In this document: positions 9,421 through 17,194 of the stretch, piece after piece
Numbering within the stretch: position 1 is the stretch's first letter
Layout: each line of letters opens with the position of its first letter
Source: Bacteroidales bacterium
GTDB lineage: Bacteria; Bacteroidota; Bacteroidia; Bacteroidales; UBA932
NCBI GenBank assembly: GCA_017480345.1
Contig: JAFVAU010000022.1
Coordinates: 16,977 to 80,976, forward strand
Length of the DNA stretch: 64,000 nucleotides
Reading direction: 5' to 3'
The notes under the pieces: generated by a model
The model's input: only the letters and a program-made list of their open reading frames with translations
What the model was told of the DNA's origin: nothing
Database searches by the model: none
Made by a program: the position numbers and the translations under genes

Positions 9421-9469
9421 CATAAATCGGCAAAATATTTTGAATTGTGCCGATTTATGATTATCTTTC
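9421..9469 (+). promoter_or_regulatory. MNT-HEPN operon promoter and 12-bp operator palindrome
   Basis: CATAAATCGGCA (9421-9432) and TGCCGATTTATG (9448-9459) form a perfect inverted repeat with a 15-nt spacer. The spacer contains the -33 box TTTTG (9438-9442), and the -7 box TATCTTTC (9462-9469) follows 19 bases later. A dimeric repressor bound here would block the promoter; the N-terminal winged-helix part of the next protein is the natural candidate. Confidence 0.65.
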
Positions 9470-9483
9470 GCAAAAATTAAGAA

Positions 9484-10389
9484 ATGGAAGCTTTACTGGA
9501 TAAAGATATCGTTACCACCGCAGACTTCTTTGCCGCCTATCCCGATACGCCGGCCCCCACGGTCTATTCAAGAATCCGGAAACTGCAGGAGTCAGAAGCC
9601 ATACGGCCCATCGGAAAAGGGGTTTACACAACTGTTCCCAAACTTGTTTTCCGCCCGGAAGTCACACCCCGGATGCGGGAAGTAGGAGATGTACTTATAG
9701 ACGAATGTGAAGGTGTGAATTTTTGCATATCCCAGAAGGGCGCCAACTTGCATATAGAACTGGCCAAAAGCGACATGGAAAAGGTGAAGGCCACACTGTC
9801 AGACAAAAGTGAAAAAGTATTGGAGGCTCATGAGGCCAAGTTATCGCCTGTTCCTTTGGAGGGCTATATCATCTTAGTCCCCTACACTACAGAGATGCCC
9901 GTAACGGAAGACAGCATGCTGCAAGTGCCCTCCCTAGAAAAGGCCATCGTAGACGCTTTCCTGGCCGGAACGCTGCGCCAACTGGACTTTCAAAAAAAAG
10001 CGGAATCCTATGCCATTAATTATAACCGTCTGCTAAGGTACGCATCCCGCCGAGGAGTCAAAAAAGAGATGTTGGCGATGATTCATGCCCTAAACCAGGA
10101 ACGCCTGGAAATGATTTCAACCGTCCAGAAGTTCTTCCGGACAAGTGCCGTCACCAGAGCCTGGGTCTTTGGTTCCTTTGCCCGCGGAGAAGAAACGCCG
10201 GAGAGTGATTTGGATCTCCTGGTGGACTATGAGAAAGAGTCCAAGTTATCTTTGCTAGGAGTAATACGATACAAACTGGATTTAGAGAAAGGACTTGGAC
10301 GCGAAGTTGATCTTATTGAAAACGGGTATCTCCGCTCATTTGCTGTTGAATCCGCAAACCATGATAAATACTTGATATATGAGAGATAA
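9484..10389 (+). CDS. Winged-helix/MNT nucleotidyltransferase fusion (antitoxin)
   Basis: A 301-residue protein with two parts. Residues 1 to about 200 look like an AbiEi-type region: a winged-helix start (ATVYSRIRKLQE-like segment PTVYSRIRKLQESEAIRPIG and KGVYTTV) and a following domain with VPSLEKAIVDAF and NYNRLLRYASRRG. Residues about 220-301 are a minimal nucleotidyltransferase (MNT) domain with the complete motif GSFARGEETPESDLDLLVDY, including the catalytic Asp pair. MNT antitoxins neutralise the partner HEPN ribonuclease by adding AMP residues. The following hepT-like gene overlaps its 3' end by 11 bases. The helix-turn-helix part probably autoregulates the operon through the palindrome at 9421-9459. 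The domain fusion is unusual compared with stand-alone mntA. Confidence 0.8.
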   Translation: MEALLDKDIVTTADFFAAYPDTPAPTVYSRIRKLQESEAIRPIGKGVYTTVPKLVFRPEVTPRMREVGDVLIDECEGVNFCISQKGANLHIELAKSDMEKVKATLSDKSEKVLEAHEAKLSPVPLEGYIILVPYTTEMPVTEDSMLQVPSLEKAIVDAFLAGTLRQLDFQKKAESYAINYNRLLRYASRRGVKKEMLAMIHALNQERLEMISTVQKFFRTSAVTRAWVFGSFARGEETPESDLDLLVDYEKESKLSLLGVIRYKLDLEKGLGREVDLIENGYLRSFAVESANHDKYLIYER

Positions 10390-10723
10390 GAAAAACGACA
10401 ACGCTCGGCTTGAGTTGATGAAAGAGGCTATTGCCAATATTGAGGATTTCCTCGCAAAAACAGAGACTTCCTCGGTGGAAGAATTCATTTCAAATAAAAT
10501 TATATGCCATGCTGTGGCCTATAATCTTCAATGTGTCGGAGAAAACGTATATAAGTTGTCAAAAGACTACATCAACTCACATCCGGAAATGGACTGGGAG
10601 TCAATGGAAGGTCTGAGGCACTTACTTGTCCACGATTATTACAACGCAAGCATGCCTATGATATGGGAAATCACACAAACTGACATCCCTCTCTTAAAAG
10701 AATATCTTAATAAGAACGTTTAG
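10379..10723 (+). CDS. HEPN-domain ribonuclease toxin (HepT-like, DUF86)
   Basis: This 114-residue all-helical protein has the HEPN catalytic signature R-X4-H in GLRHLLVHDYY (about residues 81-91) and the DUF86 features HAVAYNLQCVGENVYKLS and MPMIWEIT. Such toxins are metal-independent RNases. The start codon lies inside the end of the MNT gene (11-base overlap), so the pair is translationally coupled. The system probably acts in plasmid/phage defence or stabilisation; it may stabilise the invertible segment it sits in, which is inference. Confidence 0.85.
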   Translation: MRDKKNDNARLELMKEAIANIEDFLAKTETSSVEEFISNKIICHAVAYNLQCVGENVYKLSKDYINSHPEMDWESMEGLRHLLVHDYYNASMPMIWEITQTDIPLLKEYLNKNV

Positions 10724-10743
10724 CCCTAACGCCTATTCTGTTT

Positions 10744-10807
10744 GTTGTTCCCCCTCAATTCGGATACTAAAAATGTCAGTTGTTTCGGTCAATAGGAAGG
10801 GAACAAC
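10744..10807. terminator. Inverted repeat between convergent genes
   Basis: GTTGTTCCC (10744-10752) and GGGAACAAC (10799-10807) are perfect 9-bp arms with a 46-nt loop between the HEPN gene and the recombinase gene. It may end transcription from both sides, but it has no clear T-run. Confidence 0.3.
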
Positions 10808-10822
10808 GTATACTACCCTGCG

Positions 10823-11440
10823 CTAAAATCTGACCGGTGAGTTTAAGAAACGATGGATAAAACGATTCAATGTACTTTTGTCTATCCCGTACTTCTTGGC
10901 GATTTTTCGTTGAGACATGCCACTGCGTAGGTCCAAGCTAATTGCTTCTTTCAGAGGGAATAACTTAAACTTCTCCTCCTTTGTCTTTACACCTTTCGGT
11001 CGGCCCAATACAATCCCATCGGCCTTTTTCCGGGCCAGGGCTTCCTTGGTTCGCTGACTGATGAGCTGACGCTCAATCTCCGCAGCCAAGCCGAAGGCAA
11101 AGGCCAAAACTTTGCTTTGGATGTCGTCTCCAAGCCGATAATTGTCTTTAATGGTCCAAACTTGGCATCCCTTGGTGAGGCAGATATTCAGGATTTCCAT
11201 AATCATGAACACGCTTCGCCCCAGGCGGGAGATTTCAGAGCAGATTATTATGTCTCCATTTTTCACATCGCGGAGCAGGGTTCCCAAAGCACGTTTGCTA
11301 TATTGCTGCGTACCGCTCACAGTCTCCTCTATCCACCCTCCAACCTGCGTTTCTTTGTCTTTACAGAACCGTTTTATTTCAAATCTTTGATTTTCAACAG
11401 TTTGTTTATCGCTACTCACGCGAATATATCCGTATATCAT
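10823..11440 (-). CDS. Serine recombinase, resolvase/invertase family
   Basis: A 205-residue small serine recombinase. I place the start at 11440 (MIYGYIRVSSDKQTVENQR) because this is the family's canonical N-terminus; an upstream in-frame ATG would add 36 unrelated residues overlapping the inverted repeat. Residue S9 in YIRVSS is the catalytic serine. The domain continues with IICSEISRLGRSVFMIMEIL and FAFGLAAEIERQLISQRTKEAL. The C-terminus is a helix-turn-helix (GMSQRKIAKKYGIDKSTLNR). Length and organisation match DNA invertases such as Mpi of Bacteroides. It lies 58 bases inside the right arm of the inverted repeat that bridges the two receptor genes, so it may catalyse their inversion. Confidence 0.88.
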   Translation of the reverse strand: MIYGYIRVSSDKQTVENQRFEIKRFCKDKETQVGGWIEETVSGTQQYSKRALGTLLRDVKNGDIIICSEISRLGRSVFMIMEILNICLTKGCQVWTIKDNYRLGDDIQSKVLAFAFGLAAEIERQLISQRTKEALARKKADGIVLGRPKGVKTKEEKFKLFPLKEAISLDLRSGMSQRKIAKKYGIDKSTLNRFIHRFLNSPVRF

Positions 11441-11497
11441 ATTTGTTTTTTTGTATTCGTCACAAGTCTTATACCCCCCCGATGGTCGCAAATAACC

Positions 11498-11660
11498 GGT
11501 CGTATATTTGCACCGGATTTGGTTAGCGGATATACTGTTTAGTATCAATATTTATTCTTATCAAAACCTTTATGAAAAAAGCTTTCAAAAGCCTTCTGCT
11601 CGCATTCACTACGCTGATTGCGGGCACTGTCGCCTATGCTCAGGTGACCACGTCCTCCCT
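11498..11660. repeat. Right arm of 163-bp inverted repeat
   Basis: This arm matches the reverse complement of 9110-9272. Mismatches fall at 11506, 11512, 11513 and 11529; 11530-11660 is identical. The right end falls within codon 30 of receptor B, where the two receptor proteins diverge abruptly. Confidence 0.9.
11503..11510 (+). promoter_or_regulatory. -7 box of receptor B, without a recognisable -33 box
   Basis: TATATTTG fits the TAnnTTTG consensus. At the expected -33 position (about 11480-11485) there is no TTG; the area instead contains a run of seven C (11474-11480). In the present orientation this gene therefore appears to have the weaker promoter of the two receptors. Confidence 0.45.
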
Positions 11661-14600
11661 GGGAGGAAAGATTGTGGATGACAAAGGCGAGGCCGCTATC
11701 GGCGCCGCCGTTGTTGCCGTCCATGGCCCTTCTGGAACCACCTACGGTGCTGTCACGAATGCCGACGGCCGTTATACCATTATGGGTATGCGTCCCGGCG
11801 GTCCCTACACCGTCACCGTTTCCCTCATGGGTTATGAGAATGTCACCACAGACGGTCTCAATCTTTCGCTTGGTGAGACGCAGGACTTCTCCACGGTTAT
11901 CCGTGAGTCGGCCGAATTCCTGAGCGAAGCCGTTGTCGTAGCCCGTGGAGATGCCGGAAAGACCGGTGCCTCCCAGTCTATCCGCCGCTCCACCATTGAG
12001 GAGATGCCTTCCATTACCCGTGGTATCGCCGATGTGGCCCGTGTCAATCCCTTTATCCGTGTAAACGGAGACGGTGCCATGTCCTTCGCCGGTATGAACA
12101 ACCGCTACAACAGTTTCCAGATTGACGGTGCCATGAACAACGACGTGTTCGGTCTCACCACCAATGGTTCCAACGGTGGTCAGGCTGGTACCCAGCCCGT
12201 TTCCATGGAAACCATCGAGCAGGTTCAGGTGAGCATCGCTCCCTTCGATGTCCGCCAGAGCGGTTTCACCGGTGGTGCCATCAACGCTATCACCAAGTCC
12301 GGTACCAACGACTTCCACGGTTCCGTATATGGTTTCGGTCTGAACCAGGCTCTGATCGGCCGCTTCAAGAAAGCCAATGGCGATTTGAGCAGCAAATACA
12401 ACGACCAGATCGAATATCAGGCCGGCGTAACGGTCGGTGGTCCCATCGTCAAGAACAAGCTCTTCTTCTTCGCCAGCTTTGAGACGGCCAACAAGCAGTA
12501 TCCCAATGTTTACGGCGCCGGTTCTGCCGACTCCAAGGTTGACTCCAAGGTTGACTCCAAGGTTGCCAAGGAGGTTGTGGACTGGGTAAAGGCGAACTCC
12601 AATTATGAGGGCGCTCTTCCCGAGAACCTTCAGGTTTACACCAAGTCCAACAAGGCTTCTGCCAAACTGGACTGGAACATCAACGACCGTAACCATGCCT
12701 CCTTCCGCTGGAGCCTGGTTTCCGCCAAGCAGCTGAACTCCGTGAGCGGTGCCAGCTCCATGAACACCAACGACTACAGCTATGACTTTGCATCTAACAC
12801 CAACAGTTTTGTAGCCGAACTCCAGAGCCGCATTTCCGACCAGATGAACAACGAGCTCCGTCTGTCTTATGTCCGTGTCCGCGACAAGCGTAATCCCCTG
12901 GGCGCCAACTTCCCCATGCTGCAGATCAGCGGCGTTGGCGGTGGTACCCTGAACCTGGGTAACGAGCGTTCTTCCGTGGCCAACCGCCTTGACCAGGACA
13001 TCTATTCCCTTACTGACAACTTCACATGGTTCCTTGGAAACCATACCCTTACGTTAGGTACGCACAACGAGCTTTATAAGTTCACCAACCTGTTCATCCA
13101 GGACAAGTATGGTACCTACTATTTCGCTTCTCCGGAAGATCTGTACAACGGTGTTATCAAGCAGTATCGCTATGGTCATGCCAATGTGGATGTGACCGGT
13201 GACGAAAACTGGGAGCCTACCTTCAAAGCCGGACAGCTTGGTTTCTATGTCCAGGACAAGTGGAACATCAGCCGTACCTTTGAACTCACCTATGGTCTGA
13301 GAGTTGACATCCCCGTCTTCTTTGACAAACCGGACGAGAATGTTCCCTTCACCGCCTATGCAAAAGAAAAAGGTTGGAATGTGCGCACCAATCAGATGCC
13401 CAAGAGCACCCCGCTGTTCTCGCCCCGTGTAGGTTTCCGCTATAACATCGGCGGCAGCAACAACTACATCCTCCGTGGTGGCGTGGGCCTGTTCACCGGC
13501 CGTATTCCTTTCGTATGGTTCTCCAACAACTACTCCAACACTGGTGTACAGCTTACCCAGATCAATATAAACGGAGCCTCCAACACCTCCGACCTCGGAT
13601 TGAATGTAATTCTGGATCCCAAGGGACAGGGCGCCAACGAGCAGAAGGTCACCGCTTCCGCCGGCTGCCAGACCATCAATGTAATGGATCCTAATTTCAA
13701 GGTGGCACAGAACCTCCGTGCCGACTTGGGCTTCGACATCACCTTCCTGGGCATTGACTGGACTTTTGAAGGCATCTTCTCCAAGAACATCAACGATATC
13801 CTGTACAAGCAGCTCGCTTACGACAAGAACGGCAAGACGCTGGGCGAAACTTACGCCAGCCTCAACTTTGACAATCGCCCGATGTTCTCCCGCGTTACCA
13901 CCGGCACCGCCTTCGCGAACATCTACGAGCTCACCAACACCAATAAGGGCTACACCTACAACCTGATGGCACAGGCCCGCAAGAGCTTCCACTTCGGCCT
14001 TGACCTGAGTGCATCCTACACTTACACCAAGTCCAAGAACGTATTCAACGGCACCTCCTCTGTTGCACAGTCCAACTGGGCCTACAACTACAGCCATGCC
14101 GATTCCAACGATCCTGAGCTGAGCAATTCCGCCTTCAACATCCCTCATCAGATTAAGGCCAGCGCTTACTATCACGTCTCCTACGGACGCAGCAAGCAGT
14201 GGACCACCACCGTTGGTGCCATCTACACGGGCACTTCCGGCGCCGCCTACTCCATCTACTACTATGGTGACCTCAATGGCGATTCCTCCAATGGTAATGA
14301 CCTGATGTTCATCCCCACGGATGCTCAGATTGACCAGATGACCTTCAAGGCCGGTACCGGCAACAACGCCAAGTACACTCCCGAGGTTCAGGCTGCCAAC
14401 ATGAAACAGTGGCTGGGCAGTGCTCAGTACCTGAAGGATCACCGCGGAGAGTACTATGACCGCTATGCCGACAACATGCCCTTCGAGAATCATATCGATC
14501 TCCACCTGGGCCAGAAATTCGGCTTCCGTGTTGGCAAGCATGTTCACACCATCGAGCTCACCGCCGATATCGTGAACTTCACCAACCTTCTGAATCCGGC

Positions 14601-14766
14601 ATGGGGACGTAGCTATGGCATGGGTCTGAACTCCTACTTCAGCCCTGTTACCTACAGCGGAAACGGTCAGTTCCAGTTCCTGCAGGACGGAGACTATCAG
14701 ATGTTCTCTTACTCTGACTACATCTCCCGCTGGAAGTGCCAGTTCGGCCTCAAGTACACCTTCTAA
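11572..14766 (+). CDS. Oar-type TonB-dependent receptor (copy B)
   Basis: A 1064-residue receptor with the same signal peptide as copy A (first 30 residues identical) and the same order: carboxypeptidase-regulatory-like domain (GGKIVDDKGEAAIGAAV, TNADGRYTIMGM), plug (IDGAMNNDVFGLT, GGAINAITKSGTN, FFFASFE) and a barrel ending in FGLKYTF, a typical C-terminal aromatic. After residue 30 the proteins are only homologous, most divergent in barrel regions likely to form extracellular loops. Residues about 320-327 contain a short tandem repeat SKVDSKVDSKV, from repeated GACTCCAAGGTT units. A strong terminator follows at once, so it is monocistronic. It probably takes up a related but different ligand from copy A. 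Confidence 0.9.
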   Translation: MKKAFKSLLLAFTTLIAGTVAYAQVTTSSLGGKIVDDKGEAAIGAAVVAVHGPSGTTYGAVTNADGRYTIMGMRPGGPYTVTVSLMGYENVTTDGLNLSLGETQDFSTVIRESAEFLSEAVVVARGDAGKTGASQSIRRSTIEEMPSITRGIADVARVNPFIRVNGDGAMSFAGMNNRYNSFQIDGAMNNDVFGLTTNGSNGGQAGTQPVSMETIEQVQVSIAPFDVRQSGFTGGAINAITKSGTNDFHGSVYGFGLNQALIGRFKKANGDLSSKYNDQIEYQAGVTVGGPIVKNKLFFFASFETANKQYPNVYGAGSADSKVDSKVDSKVAKEVVDWVKANSNYEGALPENLQVYTKSNKASAKLDWNINDRNHASFRWSLVSAKQLNSVSGASSMNTNDYSYDFASNTNSFVAELQSRISDQMNNELRLSYVRVRDKRNPLGANFPMLQISGVGGGTLNLGNERSSVANRLDQDIYSLTDNFTWFLGNHTLTLGTHNELYKFTNLFIQDKYGTYYFASPEDLYNGVIKQYRYGHANVDVTGDENWEPTFKAGQLGFYVQDKWNISRTFELTYGLRVDIPVFFDKPDENVPFTAYAKEKGWNVRTNQMPKSTPLFSPRVGFRYNIGGSNNYILRGGVGLFTGRIPFVWFSNNYSNTGVQLTQININGASNTSDLGLNVILDPKGQGANEQKVTASAGCQTINVMDPNFKVAQNLRADLGFDITFLGIDWTFEGIFSKNINDILYKQLAYDKNGKTLGETYASLNFDNRPMFSRVTTGTAFANIYELTNTNKGYTYNLMAQARKSFHFGLDLSASYTYTKSKNVFNGTSSVAQSNWAYNYSHADSNDPELSNSAFNIPHQIKASAYYHVSYGRSKQWTTTVGAIYTGTSGAAYSIYYYGDLNGDSSNGNDLMFIPTDAQIDQMTFKAGTGNNAKYTPEVQAANMKQWLGSAQYLKDHRGEYYDRYADNMPFENHIDLHLGQKFGFRVGKHVHTIELTADIVNFTNLLNPAWGRSYGMGLNSYFSPVTYSGNGQFQFLQDGDYQMFSYSDYISRWKCQFGLKYTF

Positions 14767-14780
14767 TCCTTCCGGATACC

Positions 14781-14825
14781 ACAAAAAAGAGGCTGACCCT
14801 TTTTGAGAGTCAGCCTCTTTTTTGT
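14781..14825 (+). terminator. Rho-independent terminator of receptor B
   Basis: ACAAAAAAGAGGCTGAC (14781-14797) and GTCAGCCTCTTTTTTGT (14809-14825) are perfect 17-bp arms with an 11-nt loop and a T-run in the distal arm, 15 bases after the stop codon. Confidence 0.88.
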
Positions 14826-14980
14826 CTTAAGTCTGCAAAGGTCCGCGGCCGAAACATTTCGCGCCATTTTCGTGCCCGGCGCTGCACCAGAGTTGTCGGC
14901 GTTACGCGTTCGCGGCTGTTTTTGCGGAATGCGGACCACCTGCTACCCGGCTCGCTCATCAAGAAGACGGAAAACCAGTT

Positions 14981-15150
14981 ATGTCGTGCGCGACTGGATT
15001 GGCTCCTTTTGTAACTTATTGGTACTCTAGCACTTGAAAAACACAGCGAGCCCGTAGAACCACAATAATGATTCTACGGGCTCGGGGTTGGTTGCAAGTA
15101 TTTGTATATGAGACTGTTACAATGAGGCGCAATCCAGTCGTGCACGATAT
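14981..15150. repeat. Structured inverted duplication between convergent genes
   Basis: The 480-base gap between receptor B and metK has no convincing gene. Bases 14981-15015 and 15116-15150 are imperfect inverted copies (27 of 35 match) sharing the core AATCCAGTCG. Between them lies a perfect 13-bp hairpin, CGAGCCCGTAGAA (15047-15059) and TTCTACGGGCTCG (15072-15084), which may end metK transcription. The bases from 14826 to 14980 and 15151 to 15246 show nothing recognisable. Confidence 0.5.
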
Positions 15151-15246
15151 ATCCCATTGCAAGGCCATTTCCGGGCAAATGCGGACGGAAATCGCTTCCC
15201 CTGCAGTGCAAACGCCAAGTCGCGCGGGGCGGGAGGCTTGCAGCCA

Positions 15247-16551
15247 CTACAGGCCGAAGGCTTTCTTCACTTCCGGAACGCTGTCTACGAGTTCCCAGCC
15301 GAAGAACTGGACAATGCGCTCGCGGCCCTGGACCTTCACCATCTTGGTGTAGGGCTTGCGGCCCATGTGACCATAGGCGGCCGTGGGGCTGTAGATGGGG
15401 TTCTTGAGGCCGAATTTGCGGATGATGGCAGCGGGGCGCAGGTCGAAGATTTCCTGCACCTTGGCGGCAATCTCTCCGTCGGAGAGGCCGGCGGCTGCGG
15501 TACCATACGTATCCACGAACACGCTCACGGGCCTGGCCACACCGATGGCATAGGCCAGCTGCACCAGGCACTCGGAAGCCACGCCGGCGGCCACCAGGTT
15601 CTTGGCAATGTAGCGGGCGGCATAGGCGGCGCTGCGGTCCACCTTGGAAGGGTCCTTCCCGGAGAAGGCGCCGCCGCCGTGGGCGCCCTTACCGCCGTAG
15701 GTGTCCACGATAATCTTGCGGCCGGTAAGGCCGGTGTCTCCGTGCGGGCCGCCAATCACGAACTTTCCCGTGGGATTCACATGCAGGATGAAACTGTGGA
15801 TGAGGGCGGCGGTTTCCTCCGGCAGGGAGGCCTTCAGGCGGGGAATCACAATCTTCTCCACATCGAAGCGGATCTTGCTCTGCATGGCCTCGTCCACCTT
15901 GGCTTGGCCGTACTGGGCCACGGCGTTCTCATAACTCATCCGGCCCAGGCTCTCCGGCACAAACTCGTCGTGCTGGGTGCTCAGGACAATGGTATGCACT
16001 TTTACGGGCCGATGGGTCTCCCCATCATATTCTATGGTGAACTGGCTCTTGGCGTCCGGGCGGAGGTAGGGCATGAGCTCCAGCTCATGGTGGCGGATAT
16101 CGGCCAGCACTTCCAGGAGCTTGTGGCTCAGATAGAGCGGGAGGGGCATGTAGTCCTCGGTGTCCCGGCAGGCATAGCCGAACATCATGCCCTGGTCTCC
16201 GGCGCCCTGCTCCTCCTCCGTGGCACGCTCCACGCCGCGGTTGATGTCGGCCGACTGCTCATGCAGGGCGCTGAGGACGCCGCAGGAAGAGGCGTCGAAC
16301 ATATAATCGGCCTTGGTGTAGCCGATGCGTCGGATGGTGCTGCGCACCGTATTCTGGATATCCACGTAAGCCTCGGATTTCACCTCTCCCATCACCACCA
16401 CCATGCCGGTGGAGCAGAAGCTCTCGCAGGCCACCTTGGATTCAGGGTCCTGGCGGAGAAACTCGTCCAGGATGGCGTCGGAAATCTGGTCGGCCACTTT
16501 GTCGGGATGGCCCTCGCTTACGGATTCGGATGTGAACAAATAATTTTTCAT
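15247..16551 (-). CDS. metK: S-adenosylmethionine synthetase
   Basis: This 434-residue enzyme makes S-adenosylmethionine from methionine and ATP. Visible signatures are [22 protein letters not shown] at the N-terminus (ATP and metal binding), [12 protein letters not shown] near residue 115, and [18 protein letters not shown] near residue 285. It is longer than the E. coli enzyme (384) by small loop insertions, as in other Bacteroidota. The gene stands alone. A roughly 120-nt leader holds a probable SAM-II riboswitch and a terminator hairpin ending directly before the start codon, so feedback by its product is likely. Confidence 0.95.
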   Translation of the reverse strand: MKNYLFTSESVSEGHPDKVADQISDAILDEFLRQDPESKVACESFCSTGMVVVMGEVKSEAYVDIQNTVRSTIRRIGYTKADYMFDASSCGVLSALHEQSADINRGVERATEEEQGAGDQGMMFGYACRDTEDYMPLPLYLSHKLLEVLADIRHHELELMPYLRPDAKSQFTIEYDGETHRPVKVHTIVLSTQHDEFVPESLGRMSYENAVAQYGQAKVDEAMQSKIRFDVEKIVIPRLKASLPEETAALIHSFILHVNPTGKFVIGGPHGDTGLTGRKIIVDTYGGKGAHGGGAFSGKDPSKVDRSAAYAARYIAKNLVAAGVASECLVQLAYAIGVARPVSVFVDTYGTAAAGLSDGEIAAKVQEIFDLRPAAIIRKFGLKNPIYSPTAAYGHMGRKPYTKMVKVQGRERIVQFFGWELVDSVPEVKKAFGL

Positions 16552-16562
16552 GGTATAAAAAA

Positions 16563-16591
16563 TTAGCCCCGGGCATGTATGCGGAGGCTAA
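16563..16591 (-). terminator. Leader terminator hairpin of metK
   Basis: On the minus strand TTAGCC (16591-16586) and GGCTAA (16568-16563) close a GC-rich hairpin followed by TTTTTTAT, only four bases before the metK start codon. Placed after the riboswitch core, it could act as the expression platform; its tail also covers the ribosome-binding region. Confidence 0.55.
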
Positions 16592-16616
16592 AAACACAAA
16601 ACACTGATATGAAATG

Positions 16617-16668
16617 TAATTTTAGCATTTTTTAACGTGGTTGCAAGCAGCCAAATCTATCCACATAC
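16617..16668 (-). ncRNA. Probable SAM-II riboswitch
   Basis: On the minus strand the metK leader carries the ordered elements of the SAM-II (SAM-alpha) H-type pseudoknot. P1 is TGTGG (about 16668-16664) with CCACG (about 16640-16636). The loop contains GATTTGG and GCTTGCAA, and after P1 comes CGTTAAAAAA then GCTAAA (ending near 16621), which would pair back into the loop. This follows the pattern GATTT...TTGCA...stem...TAAA...GCTAAA of known SAM-II RNAs. SAM-II controls methionine/SAM genes and is known mostly from Alphaproteobacteria, with Bacteroidota members. A covariance-model search would settle it. Confidence 0.68.
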
Positions 16669-16682
16669 CCCAAACGGGACGG

Positions 16683-16731
16683 CAAAGGTAGCATATATTT
16701 TTGAATCCGCCAAAAAAATGTGTTACCTTTG
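16683..16731. promoter_or_regulatory. Overlapping divergent promoters of metK and smpB
   Basis: For metK (minus): TACCTTTG at 16690-16683 with a TTTG box 20 bases upstream. For smpB (plus): TTTG at 16700-16703 and TACCTTTG at 16724-16731. The smpB start codon follows its -7 box by seven bases, so its mRNA may be leaderless or nearly so. Confidence 0.65.
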
Positions 16732-16738
16732 CATCCCT

Positions 16739-17194
16739 ATGCCAAAAGCCAAGAGCAGCATACAGATCAAGAACCGCCGGGCCTCGTTTGACTACGAGTT
16801 CCTGGAAACCTATACCGCCGGCATCCAGCTGGTGGGAACGGAGATCAAGTCCATCCGGGCGGGGAAATGCTCCCTGCAGGACGCTTACTGCTTCTTCGTG
16901 GGAGGCGAACTCTTCGTGCGGGGCATGAATATAGCCCAGTATCACTGGGGCAGCTGGGGCCAGCATGAGCCCGTGAGGGACCGCCGCCTCCTTCTGAACC
17001 GCAAGGAGCTGAGGCATCTTTTCCAGGCCGATAAACAAAAAGGCCTCACCATCGTGGCGGTGAAGCTCTTTATCGCAGACAACGGCTTTGCCAAGCTGGT
17101 GATAGCCCTGGCCAAAGGCAAAAAGGAATACGACAAACGCCAGAGCATCAAGGAGAAAGATGTAAGGCGTGAAATGGAACGTTCCGGCTATTAG
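16739..17194 (+). CDS. smpB: SsrA-binding protein SmpB
   Basis: A 151-residue tmRNA-binding protein for ribosome rescue. The start at 16739 ([20 protein letters not shown]) fits the family and lies after the promoter; upstream in-frame Met codons would precede the transcription start. Signatures: [32 protein letters not shown], and the C-terminal basic tail [20 protein letters not shown]. Its stop codon overlaps the end of the convergent peptidase gene by four bases. Confidence 0.95.
   Translation: MPKAKSSIQIKNRRASFDYEFLETYTAGIQLVGTEIKSIRAGKCSLQDAYCFFVGGELFVRGMNIAQYHWGSWGQHEPVRDRRLLLNRKELRHLFQADKQKGLTIVAVKLFIADNGFAKLVIALAKGKKEYDKRQSIKEKDVRREMERSGY

Larger units (their letters stand above)
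9110..11660. other. Putative invertible DNA segment
   Basis: Two 163-bp inverted repeats bound about 2.2 kb holding a MNT-HEPN pair and a serine recombinase. Recombination between the arms would flip the inner segment and exchange the sequences upstream of the two receptor genes, while leaving both coding frames intact because the arms end at the same codon. Structure is seen directly; inversion itself is inferred from comparable recombinase-controlled surface loci in Bacteroides. Confidence 0.6.

Noticed and set aside
11545-14784. Long minus-strand frames opposite receptor B
   Set aside because: Same antisense artefact; the plus-strand protein is complete with signal peptide, plug and barrel.
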